Shown: piece after piece, positions 17,790 through 27,071 of the stretch
Numbering within the stretch: position 1 is the stretch's first letter
How the letters are laid out: every line of letters begins with the position of its first letter
NCBI GenBank assembly: GCA_030037665.1
Contig: JASHQG010000754.1
Coordinates: forward strand, 1-37,798
Reading direction: 5' to 3'
DNA length: 37,798 nucleotides
From: Acetobacteraceae bacterium
GTDB taxonomy: Bacteria > Pseudomonadota > Alphaproteobacteria > Acetobacterales > Acetobacteraceae
Position numbers and translations under genes: made by a program
The notes under the pieces: generated by a model
Databases searched by the model: none
What the model was told of the DNA's origin: nothing
What the model saw: the letters and a program-made list of their open reading frames with translations, nothing else

Positions 17790-19022
17790 ATGAGTACCGG
17801 CTTCGATTACAGCAAGCTCTACAGCGCCGACATTCTGCCGCCAGCGCCGCGCTGGGCGCCGTTTCCGAAATACTATTTCGTCGGCGGCAACAACGACCCC
17901 GAGCGAATCCCCATCGAGGGCCTGATCGAAGCCGCTGCATCCGTGCTGCGCCGCGAAGGATCGAAGCTGGCGATCTACAATCTGGGCCTCGGGCCGCAGG
18001 GGTATCCCGGCTTGCGCCAGTTTGTTGCCGACAAGTCGAAGCGGCATCGCGGTATCGACGTGTCGATCGACGACATCTCGATCGTCACCGGATCCGGCCA
18101 GGGTATCGACATGATCAGCAAACTGTTGCTCGACCCGGGCGACACAGTCCTGGCCGAGGAGTTCTGCTACCAGGGCGCTCTCAATCGGTTCCGCAAGCTG
18201 GGCGCCAAAATTGAGGCAATGAAGCTCGACGCCAACGGCATTGTCATCGAAGCGCTGGCATCGCAGCTTGCCGGGCTGAAAGCCAAGGGCGTCAGCCCGA
18301 AGTTCATCTATACGATCCCCACAATCCAGAACCCCACGGCGAGCATATTACCGCTCGATCGCCGCCACGTGCTGCTCAAGCTCGCGCACGAATATAATGT
18401 CGCGATCTTCGAGGACGAATGCTACGCCGACTTGCTATGGCAAGGCGTGGAAGCGCCGCCTGCGTTATACGCGCTTGATCCCGATGCCGTGATCCACCTC
18501 GGCTCGTTCTCCAAGTCGCTCGCGCCAGCGCTGCGGCTTGGTTATATCATTGCGCCATGGGATATCATGAGTCGTCTGCTGCCATTGAAGGGCGATAGCG
18601 GCACCGGCGCGCTGGACCAGATGATCGTCGCCGAATATTTCTCGAAGAATTTCGACAAGCACCTCCCGCATCTGAACAGTGTACTGAAGGATAAGCTTGA
18701 CGCGATGGTCGAATCGGTAGAGCGCGAGTTCGGAAGCGCCGCCGAATGCTGGATTCCGAAGGGGGGGATCTTTCTTTGGATCAAGCTGCCGGATGAAGTG
18801 GACGTGCGTACGTTGCTGAAGCCGGCGGCTGAGGCCGGCATAATCTTCAACGAGGGGCCGGCTTGGGCAGTCAGTGCCAATAACTCGAAATCTCATCTGC
18901 GGCTGTGTTTCGCGATGCCGAGCAAGCAGACCATCCGCGATGGTGTCGCTGCGCTGGCCAAGGTATGCTACGAACACACGGGAATACCGAAGCAGAGCGG
19001 CAACATCCGGCGCGCTGGTTAG
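17790..19022 (+). CDS. PLP-dependent aminotransferase (fold type I, MocR/2-aminoadipate aminotransferase-like catalytic domain)
   Basis: IYNLGLGPQGYPGLRQFVADK, TGSGQGIDMISKLLLDPGDTVLAEEFCYQGALN, PTIQNPTASILPLDRR, GSFSKSLAPALRLGYI (Schiff-base Lys). SD GGAGGA before ATG 17790. Confidence 0.93.
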   Translation: MSTGFDYSKLYSADILPPAPRWAPFPKYYFVGGNNDPERIPIEGLIEAAASVLRREGSKLAIYNLGLGPQGYPGLRQFVADKSKRHRGIDVSIDDISIVTGSGQGIDMISKLLLDPGDTVLAEEFCYQGALNRFRKLGAKIEAMKLDANGIVIEALASQLAGLKAKGVSPKFIYTIPTIQNPTASILPLDRRHVLLKLAHEYNVAIFEDECYADLLWQGVEAPPALYALDPDAVIHLGSFSKSLAPALRLGYIIAPWDIMSRLLPLKGDSGTGALDQMIVAEYFSKNFDKHLPHLNSVLKDKLDAMVESVEREFGSAAECWIPKGGIFLWIKLPDEVDVRTLLKPAAEAGIIFNEGPAWAVSANNSKSHLRLCFAMPSKQTIRDGVAALAKVCYEHTGIPKQSGNIRRAG

Positions 19023-19035
19023 AGGAGCACTCGAC

Positions 19036-19920
19036 ATGATGGATCCGATGCGCGGCAACAATGGACCTCGCTATAAGCACAAGCCGGGAAATGAAGCGCC
19101 GTACGATACGATCCAGGTGGACAAGCTGACGCCGATTATCGGTGCAGAGATTGCCGGCATCGACCTCGGCAGGCCATTGTCGAACCATCAGATGGAAGAA
19201 GTTCACCGCGCTCTCGCCGAGAATCTGGTGGTTTTTTTCCGCGACCAACACCTGTCGCCTGAGCAGCATATCGCGTTTGGGCGAAATTTCGGCGAGTTGC
19301 ATATTCATCCGGCCGCACCATCCTACCAGAATCACCCGGAACTGATGGTTATTCATGCGGACAAGAACTCGCCACGTGCCAACGGTGAAGGCTGGCACAG
19401 CGACGTGTCCTGCGATCCAACGCCGCCAATGGGTAGCATCCTCTACATCAAGACCTGCCCGCCCAAGGGTGGCGACACACTTTTCGCGTCTATGTACGCC
19501 GCGTACGAAGCGCTGTCGGATCGCATGAAGGCGTATCTCCACGGGATGACGGCGATGCACGACGGTGAGGAGAATTACCGAGGCACTTACAAATATGCCG
19601 GCGTTGAGGATAAGGCGACCTATCCGCGTGCTGAACACCCGGTGATCCGCACGCACCCCGTCACCGGCCAAAAGGCGTTGTACGTGAATCGCGGCTTTAC
19701 CCGTCGGCTGCTTGGCGTGCCGCGCGACGAGAGCTACCACATCCTGAACTACCTCTACACGCACGCGGAAAATCCGCTGTTTCAGTGCCGTTTCCGCTGG
19801 CAGCCGAACTCCGTCGCTTTCTGGGATAACCGTTGCGTCCAGCACCGCGCGATGTGGGACTACTGGCCGCACACCCGGTCGGGATTCAGGGTGACTGTGG
19901 CCGGCGACCGGCCATACTGA
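19036..19920 (+). CDS. TauD/TfdA-family Fe(II)/2-oxoglutarate-dependent dioxygenase
   Basis: GAEIAGIDLGRPLSNHQ, GWHSDVSCDPTPPMGSILY (HxD), GGDTLFASMYAAYEAL, DNRCVQHRAMWDYWPHTRSGFRVTVAGDRP (distal His and Arg). Confidence 0.95.
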   Translation: MMDPMRGNNGPRYKHKPGNEAPYDTIQVDKLTPIIGAEIAGIDLGRPLSNHQMEEVHRALAENLVVFFRDQHLSPEQHIAFGRNFGELHIHPAAPSYQNHPELMVIHADKNSPRANGEGWHSDVSCDPTPPMGSILYIKTCPPKGGDTLFASMYAAYEALSDRMKAYLHGMTAMHDGEENYRGTYKYAGVEDKATYPRAEHPVIRTHPVTGQKALYVNRGFTRRLLGVPRDESYHILNYLYTHAENPLFQCRFRWQPNSVAFWDNRCVQHRAMWDYWPHTRSGFRVTVAGDRPY

Positions 19921-20011
19921 ACCGGTCGACCGTCATTGCAAGGCAGGACGGCGCAGCTGACGTCCACTTGACCACATCGGTGCGGAGCCGAGCCTGCGGG
20001 TGTTCGGATCC

Positions 20012-20737
20012 CTAGCTTTGTCGGGGGGACGCCCGAGGCCGTGCGCTTGAAAAGCCGGCAACAAACGCCGCCATGACGCCCACCAGAAACACCCCGTCGA
20101 AAGTACCTGCCCCGCCAATCGACGCGACCGGTGCGCCCAGGTCCTGCACGTCGCCCAGGTTCGAGAGATCGGCGCCAAGCAGAGTACCGAGGCTCCCACC
20201 GATGTAGGCAAGCGGGGCTGCATGCCGGCGCGACAGCAGCAGTGCGACTATCGCGGCGGCGACCGACGGCACGAACACCGGAAGCGCGATGCCAACCCCG
20301 TATACGGGATGTGCGAGAACGTGGCACAGCATACCGACGCACGCGACGGCCAGCACGCCTTGGGTCCAAAGCCAATAGCGCACCAGGAGGAACAATGACA
20401 TGATTGTCGGGATCAGGGCGCCTCCGACATTCACCGCGATGATTGTTCCAGGCCAGTTGACGACGACCGGCACCACATAGCGCATGCCGAAGTAGCTGAT
20501 CTGCGCGCCATGCATGACCTGTTGATCTGGCAATTCCGCCACGGGGATGTTGAAGTAGCTTCCAATGAGCGACGCCAGCAGCACCAGCATAGCGCCACGC
20601 GAGCTCAGGCCGATCCGCATATAAGTGAAGCGGAGCGCCCCGAGCTCCAGGAGAACCACGACCAACAGGAACAGCGCCGCCAGGATGGAAAAGAAGGGGA
20701 GAGTGAGCGGCAGATAGTGCGGCTGGCTGGGTGACAT
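20012..20737 (-). CDS. DUF1614-type integral membrane protein
   Basis: Multiple hydrophobic segments, SSRGAMLVLLASLIGSYFNIPVAEL, NVGGALIPTIMSLFLL, YIGGSLGTLLGADLSNL, ASIGGAGTFDGVFLVGVMAAF. Confidence 0.8.
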   Translation of the reverse strand: MSPSQPHYLPLTLPFFSILAALFLLVVVLLELGALRFTYMRIGLSSRGAMLVLLASLIGSYFNIPVAELPDQQVMHGAQISYFGMRYVVPVVVNWPGTIIAVNVGGALIPTIMSLFLLVRYWLWTQGVLAVACVGMLCHVLAHPVYGVGIALPVFVPSVAAAIVALLLSRRHAAPLAYIGGSLGTLLGADLSNLGDVQDLGAPVASIGGAGTFDGVFLVGVMAAFVAGFSSARPRASPRQS

Positions 20738-21236
20738 GGCCTGGCTACCGTTTGTCAGATTGGCTGAAGCCTAGCCGGGTGGCCCTCTGTGGCACCAGTC
20801 CGCCCTCGTTCCGCATGACTCACTCGGCTGTACTGTGCGCGACGCCTATGCCATCTACAGTCCCGCGGCAGATTCGCTCGCAATGTCCCGGTGCAACCGG
20901 GTGTGCCTCCCGCCGAACTTTGCGTGCTGCTGCCTTTGGGGCGAGGCGGTCACGCCTACGTCGTCTGCGCGCTCTTGGTTCTCAGGTCCTCTCAACGACG
21001 GGTGGAAATTCTAAGACCTATTGGCCTCGGCGTCCTGGTGGCAACGATCGAGATACAGTCCCCGGCGCCTATCGCCGGCAGTGTCGTGGTTCTGAACGGC
21101 GGAGCGCTCCGTCCCCACCGCCGGACTTCTCCGTTGATTCCAATCGGAAATGCGATACGTCAAAGCACACCAGCCAGACAGGCGCTGGCGTGAAGCACCA
21201 ACCCTTGACCGGGGTCACGTTCGCGCGAGCGGGATA

Positions 21237-21695
21237 ATGAACGCATGGCCGGGAACGCTCGCTGCGCTGGTCGCCATGTCAACATTCTCCAGTCTTGCCG
21301 GAACGCTATGCTCCCTCGTCTCCCGTGGAGAAGATGCGCATGACTGGTCCGCTCCCCGCGCCAGCGAAACCAGGTGGCTCGAGATGATTGGCGGGCCGAT
21401 TATTGAACTCGTGAGCCCTGATCTGTCCCGCGCGGTGTGCAAGCCGGTCAAGGTTGATATGCGGTTCCGCGCGCCGCCGGGCGTGAGTGTGATTATGAAC
21501 ACGCTCCGGGTAAGCTAAGGGCGGCCTGGAATAGACATCATCCGTTGGCTGTTGCGACATGCCACTGTGACCAAAAATAGGATCTTCGCGACCGGTGCGG
21601 ACATTCCCAAGGCTCGGCACAGCCGGACCGTGTCGGTTGAGGACAGCGCGGCCCGGCCTGGCCCGAGGACCTTCGTGATACCCGTTGTCCGGTAG
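21237..21695 (+). pseudogene. Small secreted Ig-like-fold-type hypothetical protein interrupted by in-frame TAA (21516-21518)
   Basis: MNAWPGTLAALVAMSTFSSLAGTLC...GGPIIELVSPDLSRAVCKPVKVDMRFRAPPGVSVIMNTLRVS[TAA]GRPGIDIIRWLLRHATVTKNRIFATGADIPKARHSRTVSVEDSAARPGPRTFVIPVVR*. The frame stays open and protein-like for 58 codons after the TAA. Only the 5' part is in the ORF track. Confidence 0.65.
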
Positions 21696-22606
21696 CGGGC
21701 CACCGGCCGCGATGGCCGTCGAGGCTGCGGCGGGCGACGAGGGTCGCGACGTACCTTGTAGCCGGGGGGCGGGCGTGGGTTCCGATCCTGCTCGAGAAAT
21801 ACCGCCCCTCGACTTGCTCCCGCTACAGAGCAGTGGCCTGGTTCCGCCTGCGCAGGGCCAGGTCGCGCCGACGATGTCACCTACCGAGCCTGAGGGTCGC
21901 CCCGAAAATGGTTTCGATGCCTCGAGACTGACGTGAACATTCGCCTCCTGAGGCCACGATTGATCGTCCCGCAAATCCGTATCGCCCACCCCGATCCTGA
22001 TGGAGGCGACGGTACGGCAGATGCCAAACCGACGTCTGCAGAATGGGCGGCGAGACTCACGACGACGTCGGATCCTCTTTGCTGAGACAGCTCCACTTCG
22101 CATTTTCGGAATACTCGTCGTTGCGGGGCAAGAGCGGACCGTGCACGCGGCGCAGTCGTTCGAATCGCCTGCCCTGAGGCCCAGGCCACAAGGTCGAAGC
22201 TGGACGTCCCCCTGATTTCGCGATCGCTGTCCGGCGCCGCGACCTCGCGGACACCCACCCCGGGGAGTTGGTATATGCGACAACGATGACCTGCGACACT
22301 CACCGAGGGTCCGATTTGCAACGGTCATATACGGCTGGCGCTCTCGACCCCATGCGATCAGTTCAAATCGTACAACGGCTGCCGGATGACGGCATCCTGC
22401 GCGTGCGGTCCGAAACCCGAAACGGCCCCGACGGATGGCCGAAGATGGTTCTGGCCGGGGCGCAGGGCTGATAAATGTGTCTGCAGTCGTGGCCCTTGTT
22501 CGGTAGCATTCGTGAACGAAAATCATCATTACAAAATGCGGGCCGATAGTACCGCCGCTTGACATTTATTCTGCAATTTGCAACCAGTCTGACCTTAACG
22601 ACAAAG

Positions 22607-22639
22607 GCGCGGGCTCGACCCCCGTTTGTCGGCCCGCGC
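22607..22639. promoter_or_regulatory. Strong hairpin in the 5' leader of the amidohydrolase gene
   Basis: GCGCGGGC-T-CGAC / GTCG-GCCCGCGC, 12 bp with one bulged T and an 8-nt loop, 37 nt upstream of ATG 22677. Confidence 0.55.
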
Positions 22640-22676
22640 TGTGGATGCTGAGCGTTCATAAGCAAGGGAGGAAACC

Positions 22677-24188
22677 ATGGGTAGCTTTCTGAGCCAACGA
22701 GAACTCGACAAGCTGACGCAGGTTGACGCGTCGGCCTTCCCATCTCCTGTGCCGCTGCAAATGGTCTCGAACGGCGAGTTCAATCCGCTGCCGCAGACCG
22801 TCGACCAACGCAAAGTAGAGGGAAGGCTCAGGACGATCGCCGACGAAGCCGGACGTCGGCTCGGCATGGATCGGCGTCAGTTTCTGCGCTCCAGTTGTGG
22901 TATGGCGGCTGCATTTGTCGCTATGAACGAGGTGTTCGGCCCACTCTTCAAGGTCGATGCCGCGGAAGCGAAAGAACCCGACTTAGCCGCGGCGCGTGCG
23001 AATGCCTTGTCCAAACAGTTCATCTTCGACGACCAGCTGCACTTCGTGCGCGACGACTACAAGTTCGAAGGTCTCCTGGGCCTTGCGCAATATGCCGCGG
23101 AGCACTGGAACCCGGCGATGAACAAGGAAGCCGTTGGCATGACCCTCGACCGCTATAAATTTGGGAACTTTCTCAAGGAGGTGTACTTCGACAGCGACAC
23201 AACGATTGGCCTGCTGAGTGGCGCTCCGTTCGACGATCCGTCGCACTGGTTCCTGACGAACGACCAGATCAAGGAGGCCGCTGAAACCGTGAACAGCATC
23301 GCTGGTTCACGACGGTTGCTCTTCCACTCAGTCATCACGCCAAGGCAGCCAGGTTGGATGGATGAAGTCGATCGCGTGATCGATGTGGTTCGGCCAACAA
23401 GCTGGAAGGGTTACACCATTGGAGATCCGCTGTCTCCTCAGACAACGAAATATCCATGGCGGCTGGACGATGAGAAGCTGATGTACCCGTTCTACGAAAA
23501 GGCGGTGAAGGCCGGAATCACTAATATCTGCATCCATAAAGGTCTGCTGCCGAAGGACTACGAAACCTCGATTCCAGGCGGTGCATGGCGCTACGCGGAT
23601 GCTGACGACATCCCAAAGGCTGCCAAGGATTGGCCGCAGATGAACTTCATCATCTACCATTCCGCGCTGCGGGCCTTCCAGGAGAACCCGGTCGACGATC
23701 TGGCTGAGTTCGAACGTACGGGCTATGTCCGGTGGACTTCCGATCTTGCCGCAATTCCTGAGAAGCATGGAGTCAGCAACGTATATGCCGATACGGGGAC
23801 TTGCTTCGCGGTGTCTGCGGTCACCAATCCACGCTTCTGTGCGGCGATGATGGGTACGCTGGTCAAGGGGTTAGGGCACGACCATATCTTATGGGGGACC
23901 GACTCAGTCTGGTACGGCTCGCCCCAGTGGCAGATCGAGGCGTTCCGGCGTCTCGAGATTCCGGAAGACATGCAGAAGAAGCACGGCTTCACCCCGCTTG
24001 GCGCAGCGAATGGCCCGGTGAAGAGCGCCATCCTGGGCTACAACGGTGCGCGTCACTATCAGCTCGACCTGCGTGCAGCTGCCAACGATCTTCCGCTGGA
24101 TGGTATTTCTCAGCGGAAGACCGCCTATCTCCAGAACGGAGGCAGTCCCAGCAACGCTGCCTACGGCTACATCGTCAAGCCAGGCTGA
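22677..24188 (+). CDS. Amidohydrolase family protein with internal Tat-like signal
   Basis: MDRRQFLRSSCGMAAAFVAMNEVFG, FIFDDQLHFVRDDYKFEGL, NICIHKGLLP, NFIIYHSALRAF, DHILWGTDSVWYGSPQWQIEAFRRLEIPE. GGGAGGAAACC SD. Confidence 0.93.
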   Translation: MGSFLSQRELDKLTQVDASAFPSPVPLQMVSNGEFNPLPQTVDQRKVEGRLRTIADEAGRRLGMDRRQFLRSSCGMAAAFVAMNEVFGPLFKVDAAEAKEPDLAAARANALSKQFIFDDQLHFVRDDYKFEGLLGLAQYAAEHWNPAMNKEAVGMTLDRYKFGNFLKEVYFDSDTTIGLLSGAPFDDPSHWFLTNDQIKEAAETVNSIAGSRRLLFHSVITPRQPGWMDEVDRVIDVVRPTSWKGYTIGDPLSPQTTKYPWRLDDEKLMYPFYEKAVKAGITNICIHKGLLPKDYETSIPGGAWRYADADDIPKAAKDWPQMNFIIYHSALRAFQENPVDDLAEFERTGYVRWTSDLAAIPEKHGVSNVYADTGTCFAVSAVTNPRFCAAMMGTLVKGLGHDHILWGTDSVWYGSPQWQIEAFRRLEIPEDMQKKHGFTPLGAANGPVKSAILGYNGARHYQLDLRAAANDLPLDGISQRKTAYLQNGGSPSNAAYGYIVKPG

Positions 24189-24404
24189 TCAGAGGGGCAT
24201 CGCGCACGCCGGGGTTGCGCTGGCGACCGAGAGTTGTGGTCCTGATGGAGGGATTTCCAGTGGGACTGTCTGCCGAGGTCCGCCGGCGCAGCGCCTGCAT
24301 GCCGTCGAATTCCTCGTCCTCCAGGACGTGAACGGGCCGGCTGGCCACGTCGCGCGGGGTGCGCTCGATATTCGGTCCAGGAGATCGCCAGGGTAGCGCC
24401 CGGA

Positions 24405-25643
24405 ATGACCAATACACTCGCGCCCGCTCGCAGCGTGGAGACACGCCGATCCTGGGTCGTCGCCACCGTGGCGTTGTGCATCCTCGGCCTGTCGTATGGC
24501 GCACCTCTCGTGACCGTGGTGGCCCTGGAACCCATCGCGAAATCACTTGGCACCGACCGCTCTGCGCCTGCGCTAGCGGTGGCCATGACCTATATTGGCG
24601 CTGGCGGCGGCGGCATCTTCATGGGCTGGCTGTCGCAACGCATCGGTGTACGTGCCATCGTGATGGCGTGCGGCACCATAATTGGCGCCGGTATGGTCGT
24701 CGCATCCTCCGGAGGAATTTGGCAGCTCTGTCTGGGCAATCTGCTGCTGGTCGGCCTGCTCGGCGCCTCCGGTATGTTCGCGCCTCTGATGACTTACGTC
24801 AGCATGTGGTTCGACAAGCGGCGTGGCTCCGCCATCGCCCTGATCTCGTCCGGCCAGTATATCGCCGGTGCAGTATGGCCGGGTGTATTCGAGCTTGGCG
24901 TGCGGCGCTACGGCTGGCGGCAGACGATGTTCGGCTTTGGCTGCTTGCTTGCCTGCTCGATCGTGCCGCTTGCTGCAATCTTTCTACGTCGTCCACCCGA
25001 ATTGCCATCCCTCAGTCCGGCTCATGCCGGACCGTCCGCCAGCCTGCGCAGGCTTGACCTGCCGCCGAATGTGATCTGCGCCTTGCTCGGCGTCGCTGTG
25101 TTCTGCTGCTGCGTAGCGATGTCGATCCCGATGGCGCACATGGTCGCCTTCTGTACCGACATCGGGCTGGGGCCGACGACCGGCGCGGCAATGCTGTCCG
25201 TCTTGCTTGGTACGGCGTTCTTCGCGCGGCAGTTCTGGGGCTGGCTCGCGGACCGGATCGGCGGATTGCAGATGATCCTCTGGGCCTCTGCCGGACAGGC
25301 AACGGCGATGGCCGGCTTCCTGTTCACGCAGAACGAAATCGCGCTGTACACGGTGTCGGCCGCCTTTGGTCTCGGCTTCTCCGGACTGGTCCCCGGTTAC
25401 GTGCTTGCGGTACGGGAACTGTTCCCGGCAATTGAAGCGGGCTGGCGTATTCCCCTGGTGCTGTTCCCCGGCTCACTCGGCATGGCGGCCGGCGGGTGGC
25501 TGGCCGGGGTCATCTACGACCACGTCGCCTATTACGAGCCGGCGTTTGCAACTGGCGTGTTGTTCAATGTGTTCAATCTCGTGGTGATCGGCTCGTTGGT
25601 GCTGCGCGGGCGGAGCTTGCGGATGGCGGCGACGGTAGGGTGA
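24405..25643 (+). CDS. Major facilitator superfamily (MFS) transporter
   Basis: 412 aa with about 12 hydrophobic segments. GGIFMGWLSQRIGVRAIVMACG and FARQFWGWLADRIGGLQMI are MFS loop signatures. Confidence 0.93.
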   Translation: MTNTLAPARSVETRRSWVVATVALCILGLSYGAPLVTVVALEPIAKSLGTDRSAPALAVAMTYIGAGGGGIFMGWLSQRIGVRAIVMACGTIIGAGMVVASSGGIWQLCLGNLLLVGLLGASGMFAPLMTYVSMWFDKRRGSAIALISSGQYIAGAVWPGVFELGVRRYGWRQTMFGFGCLLACSIVPLAAIFLRRPPELPSLSPAHAGPSASLRRLDLPPNVICALLGVAVFCCCVAMSIPMAHMVAFCTDIGLGPTTGAAMLSVLLGTAFFARQFWGWLADRIGGLQMILWASAGQATAMAGFLFTQNEIALYTVSAAFGLGFSGLVPGYVLAVRELFPAIEAGWRIPLVLFPGSLGMAAGGWLAGVIYDHVAYYEPAFATGVLFNVFNLVVIGSLVLRGRSLRMAATVG

Positions 25644-25760
25644 CAACAAAGAGGTCTCCCGAGCGGCAAAGCGGAACGGTAGAGGGAGGCTTCGCGCACC
25701 GATGGTGGGGTACTGCGGCTCTCCACCCTCATCCTCGGCGCTGCGTACCGCCAAGCCTCC

Positions 25761-25789
25761 CCCGCCGCAGGCGGGAAAGGGGGCCTTTT
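25761..25789 (+). terminator. Intrinsic terminator-like hairpin between convergent MFS and acyl-CoA dehydrogenase-like genes
   Basis: CCCGCC-GCA-GGCGGG stem followed by AAAGGGGGCCTTTT, located just before the convergent stop at 25792. Confidence 0.5.
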
Positions 25790-25791
25790 CG

Positions 25792-26985
25792 TCAGACCCA
25801 CCGCATGCCGGGGGTCAGTCCCAGCATGTGCTGCCCAACGGTCTCGAAATGCGACCGCCGTCCCTGCAGCTGCTGCGACACGGCGTTGATGTCGCGCAGT
25901 CGGCGCTCGAACGGCTGGTTGTCGAACACCGCGGTTGATCCGGCCTCGTGATAGATCGCCGTCACTACGTCGCGCGCCTCGTGGATCGCGTACGTCCCCG
26001 CCTGTCGTACCGCGATGCGCTGGTCGACTGAGATGTTCTGCCCGGTTGCCGCAACGTCGGCATAAACCTGGTGCATGACATGGATCAGGTACTGCCGCGC
26101 CGCTTTCAGCCGCACATCGGAAAGCCCGATGATGTGCTGGATATAGTTGTTGTCGCGCAGCAGCCCCGCCGATGCCGCGGGCGTCTTGGCGTGAGCCATC
26201 GTCATGAAGTCGTCGAGCACTTGTCGCGCAATACCCAACCCGACACACGCGAAACCGGCTGCGTAGAGCTGCATCTGTGCGAACTTGTAGAGCGGTCCCG
26301 GTTCGCGCCGCTCAGCTGGTGAGTCGCGCGTGACCACGAACCCGTCGTCGACGAATAAATCCTTCACTGTGTAGCTGTCGCTGCCGGTACCGCGCAGGCC
26401 CAGCACGAACCAGTCGTCGATAATCGTCGCCTGTCCGCGCGGGAACAGAGCAGTACGTTCCCACGGCGTGCCGTTCGGGCCGGGCAGCGGTGAACCGTCC
26501 GGATTGATGCACTGGCAATGCGCACCGAGCCACGTCGCGTGTCGGCTGCCGCTCGCGAACGACCATTTGCCGGTCACGCGCCATCCGCCATCGACCCGCA
26601 TGGCCCGGCCGTTCGGGCCATAGCCCCAGGCCAGCACGTCGCGATCGCCACCGAATGCCTCTAGCGCCTGCGGCAGATTCATGTAGGCCGCGGCCATCAG
26701 GCTGACGGAGCCCTGGTTCATGCACCAGGCGGTGCTGGCATCGCCCATCGCGATCGCCTCGACGCACTGGATGTAGGTGGCGGGGTCGATCTCCAGCCCG
26801 TTACACGAACGCGGTACCAGCAGGCGGAACATCTTGGCAGCGTGCATGCCGTCCAGTACGTCGGGTGGAAGCTCACGCGCCGCGTCGATCCGCTTGGCCG
26901 CTGACTGCAGCAGAGGGATCAGGCTGCGGGCGCGCGCAATGTGGTCGGTGGCGGCGTCGCCTCGCCTGACCGGCTGGTCGTCCAT
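25792..26985 (-). CDS. Acyl-CoA dehydrogenase-fold flavoprotein (HsaA/hydroxylase-like), second paralogue
   Basis: MFRLLVPRSCNGLEIDPATYIQCVEAIAMGDASTAWCMNQGS, VTGKWSFASGSRHATWLGA, GLRGTGSDSYTVKDLFVDDGF, RRLRDINAVSQQLQGR. Confidence 0.9.
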   Translation of the reverse strand: MDDQPVRRGDAATDHIARARSLIPLLQSAAKRIDAARELPPDVLDGMHAAKMFRLLVPRSCNGLEIDPATYIQCVEAIAMGDASTAWCMNQGSVSLMAAAYMNLPQALEAFGGDRDVLAWGYGPNGRAMRVDGGWRVTGKWSFASGSRHATWLGAHCQCINPDGSPLPGPNGTPWERTALFPRGQATIIDDWFVLGLRGTGSDSYTVKDLFVDDGFVVTRDSPAERREPGPLYKFAQMQLYAAGFACVGLGIARQVLDDFMTMAHAKTPAASAGLLRDNNYIQHIIGLSDVRLKAARQYLIHVMHQVYADVAATGQNISVDQRIAVRQAGTYAIHEARDVVTAIYHEAGSTAVFDNQPFERRLRDINAVSQQLQGRRSHFETVGQHMLGLTPGMRWV

Positions 26986-27071
26986 CGAGTGTTCCCCTCT
27001 CGTCTCTCCGTCGGTAGCGGAGGTTACTACACGGTTGACGTCACACGGGAAACCGCTGCGGAGTGAGGTCC

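Noticed and set aside
21306-22565. 419-aa minus-strand ORF in the gene-poor tract
   Set aside because: No recognisable motif, skewed Arg/Pro/Ser composition, and it overlaps the plausible interrupted gene on the plus strand. Not supported as coding without a homology search.
24189-24404. Minus-strand fragment VHVLEDEEFDGMQALRRRTSADSP upstream of the MFS gene
   Set aside because: It reads somewhat protein-like but is short, has no start of its own and runs antisense into the MFS gene. Insufficient evidence.
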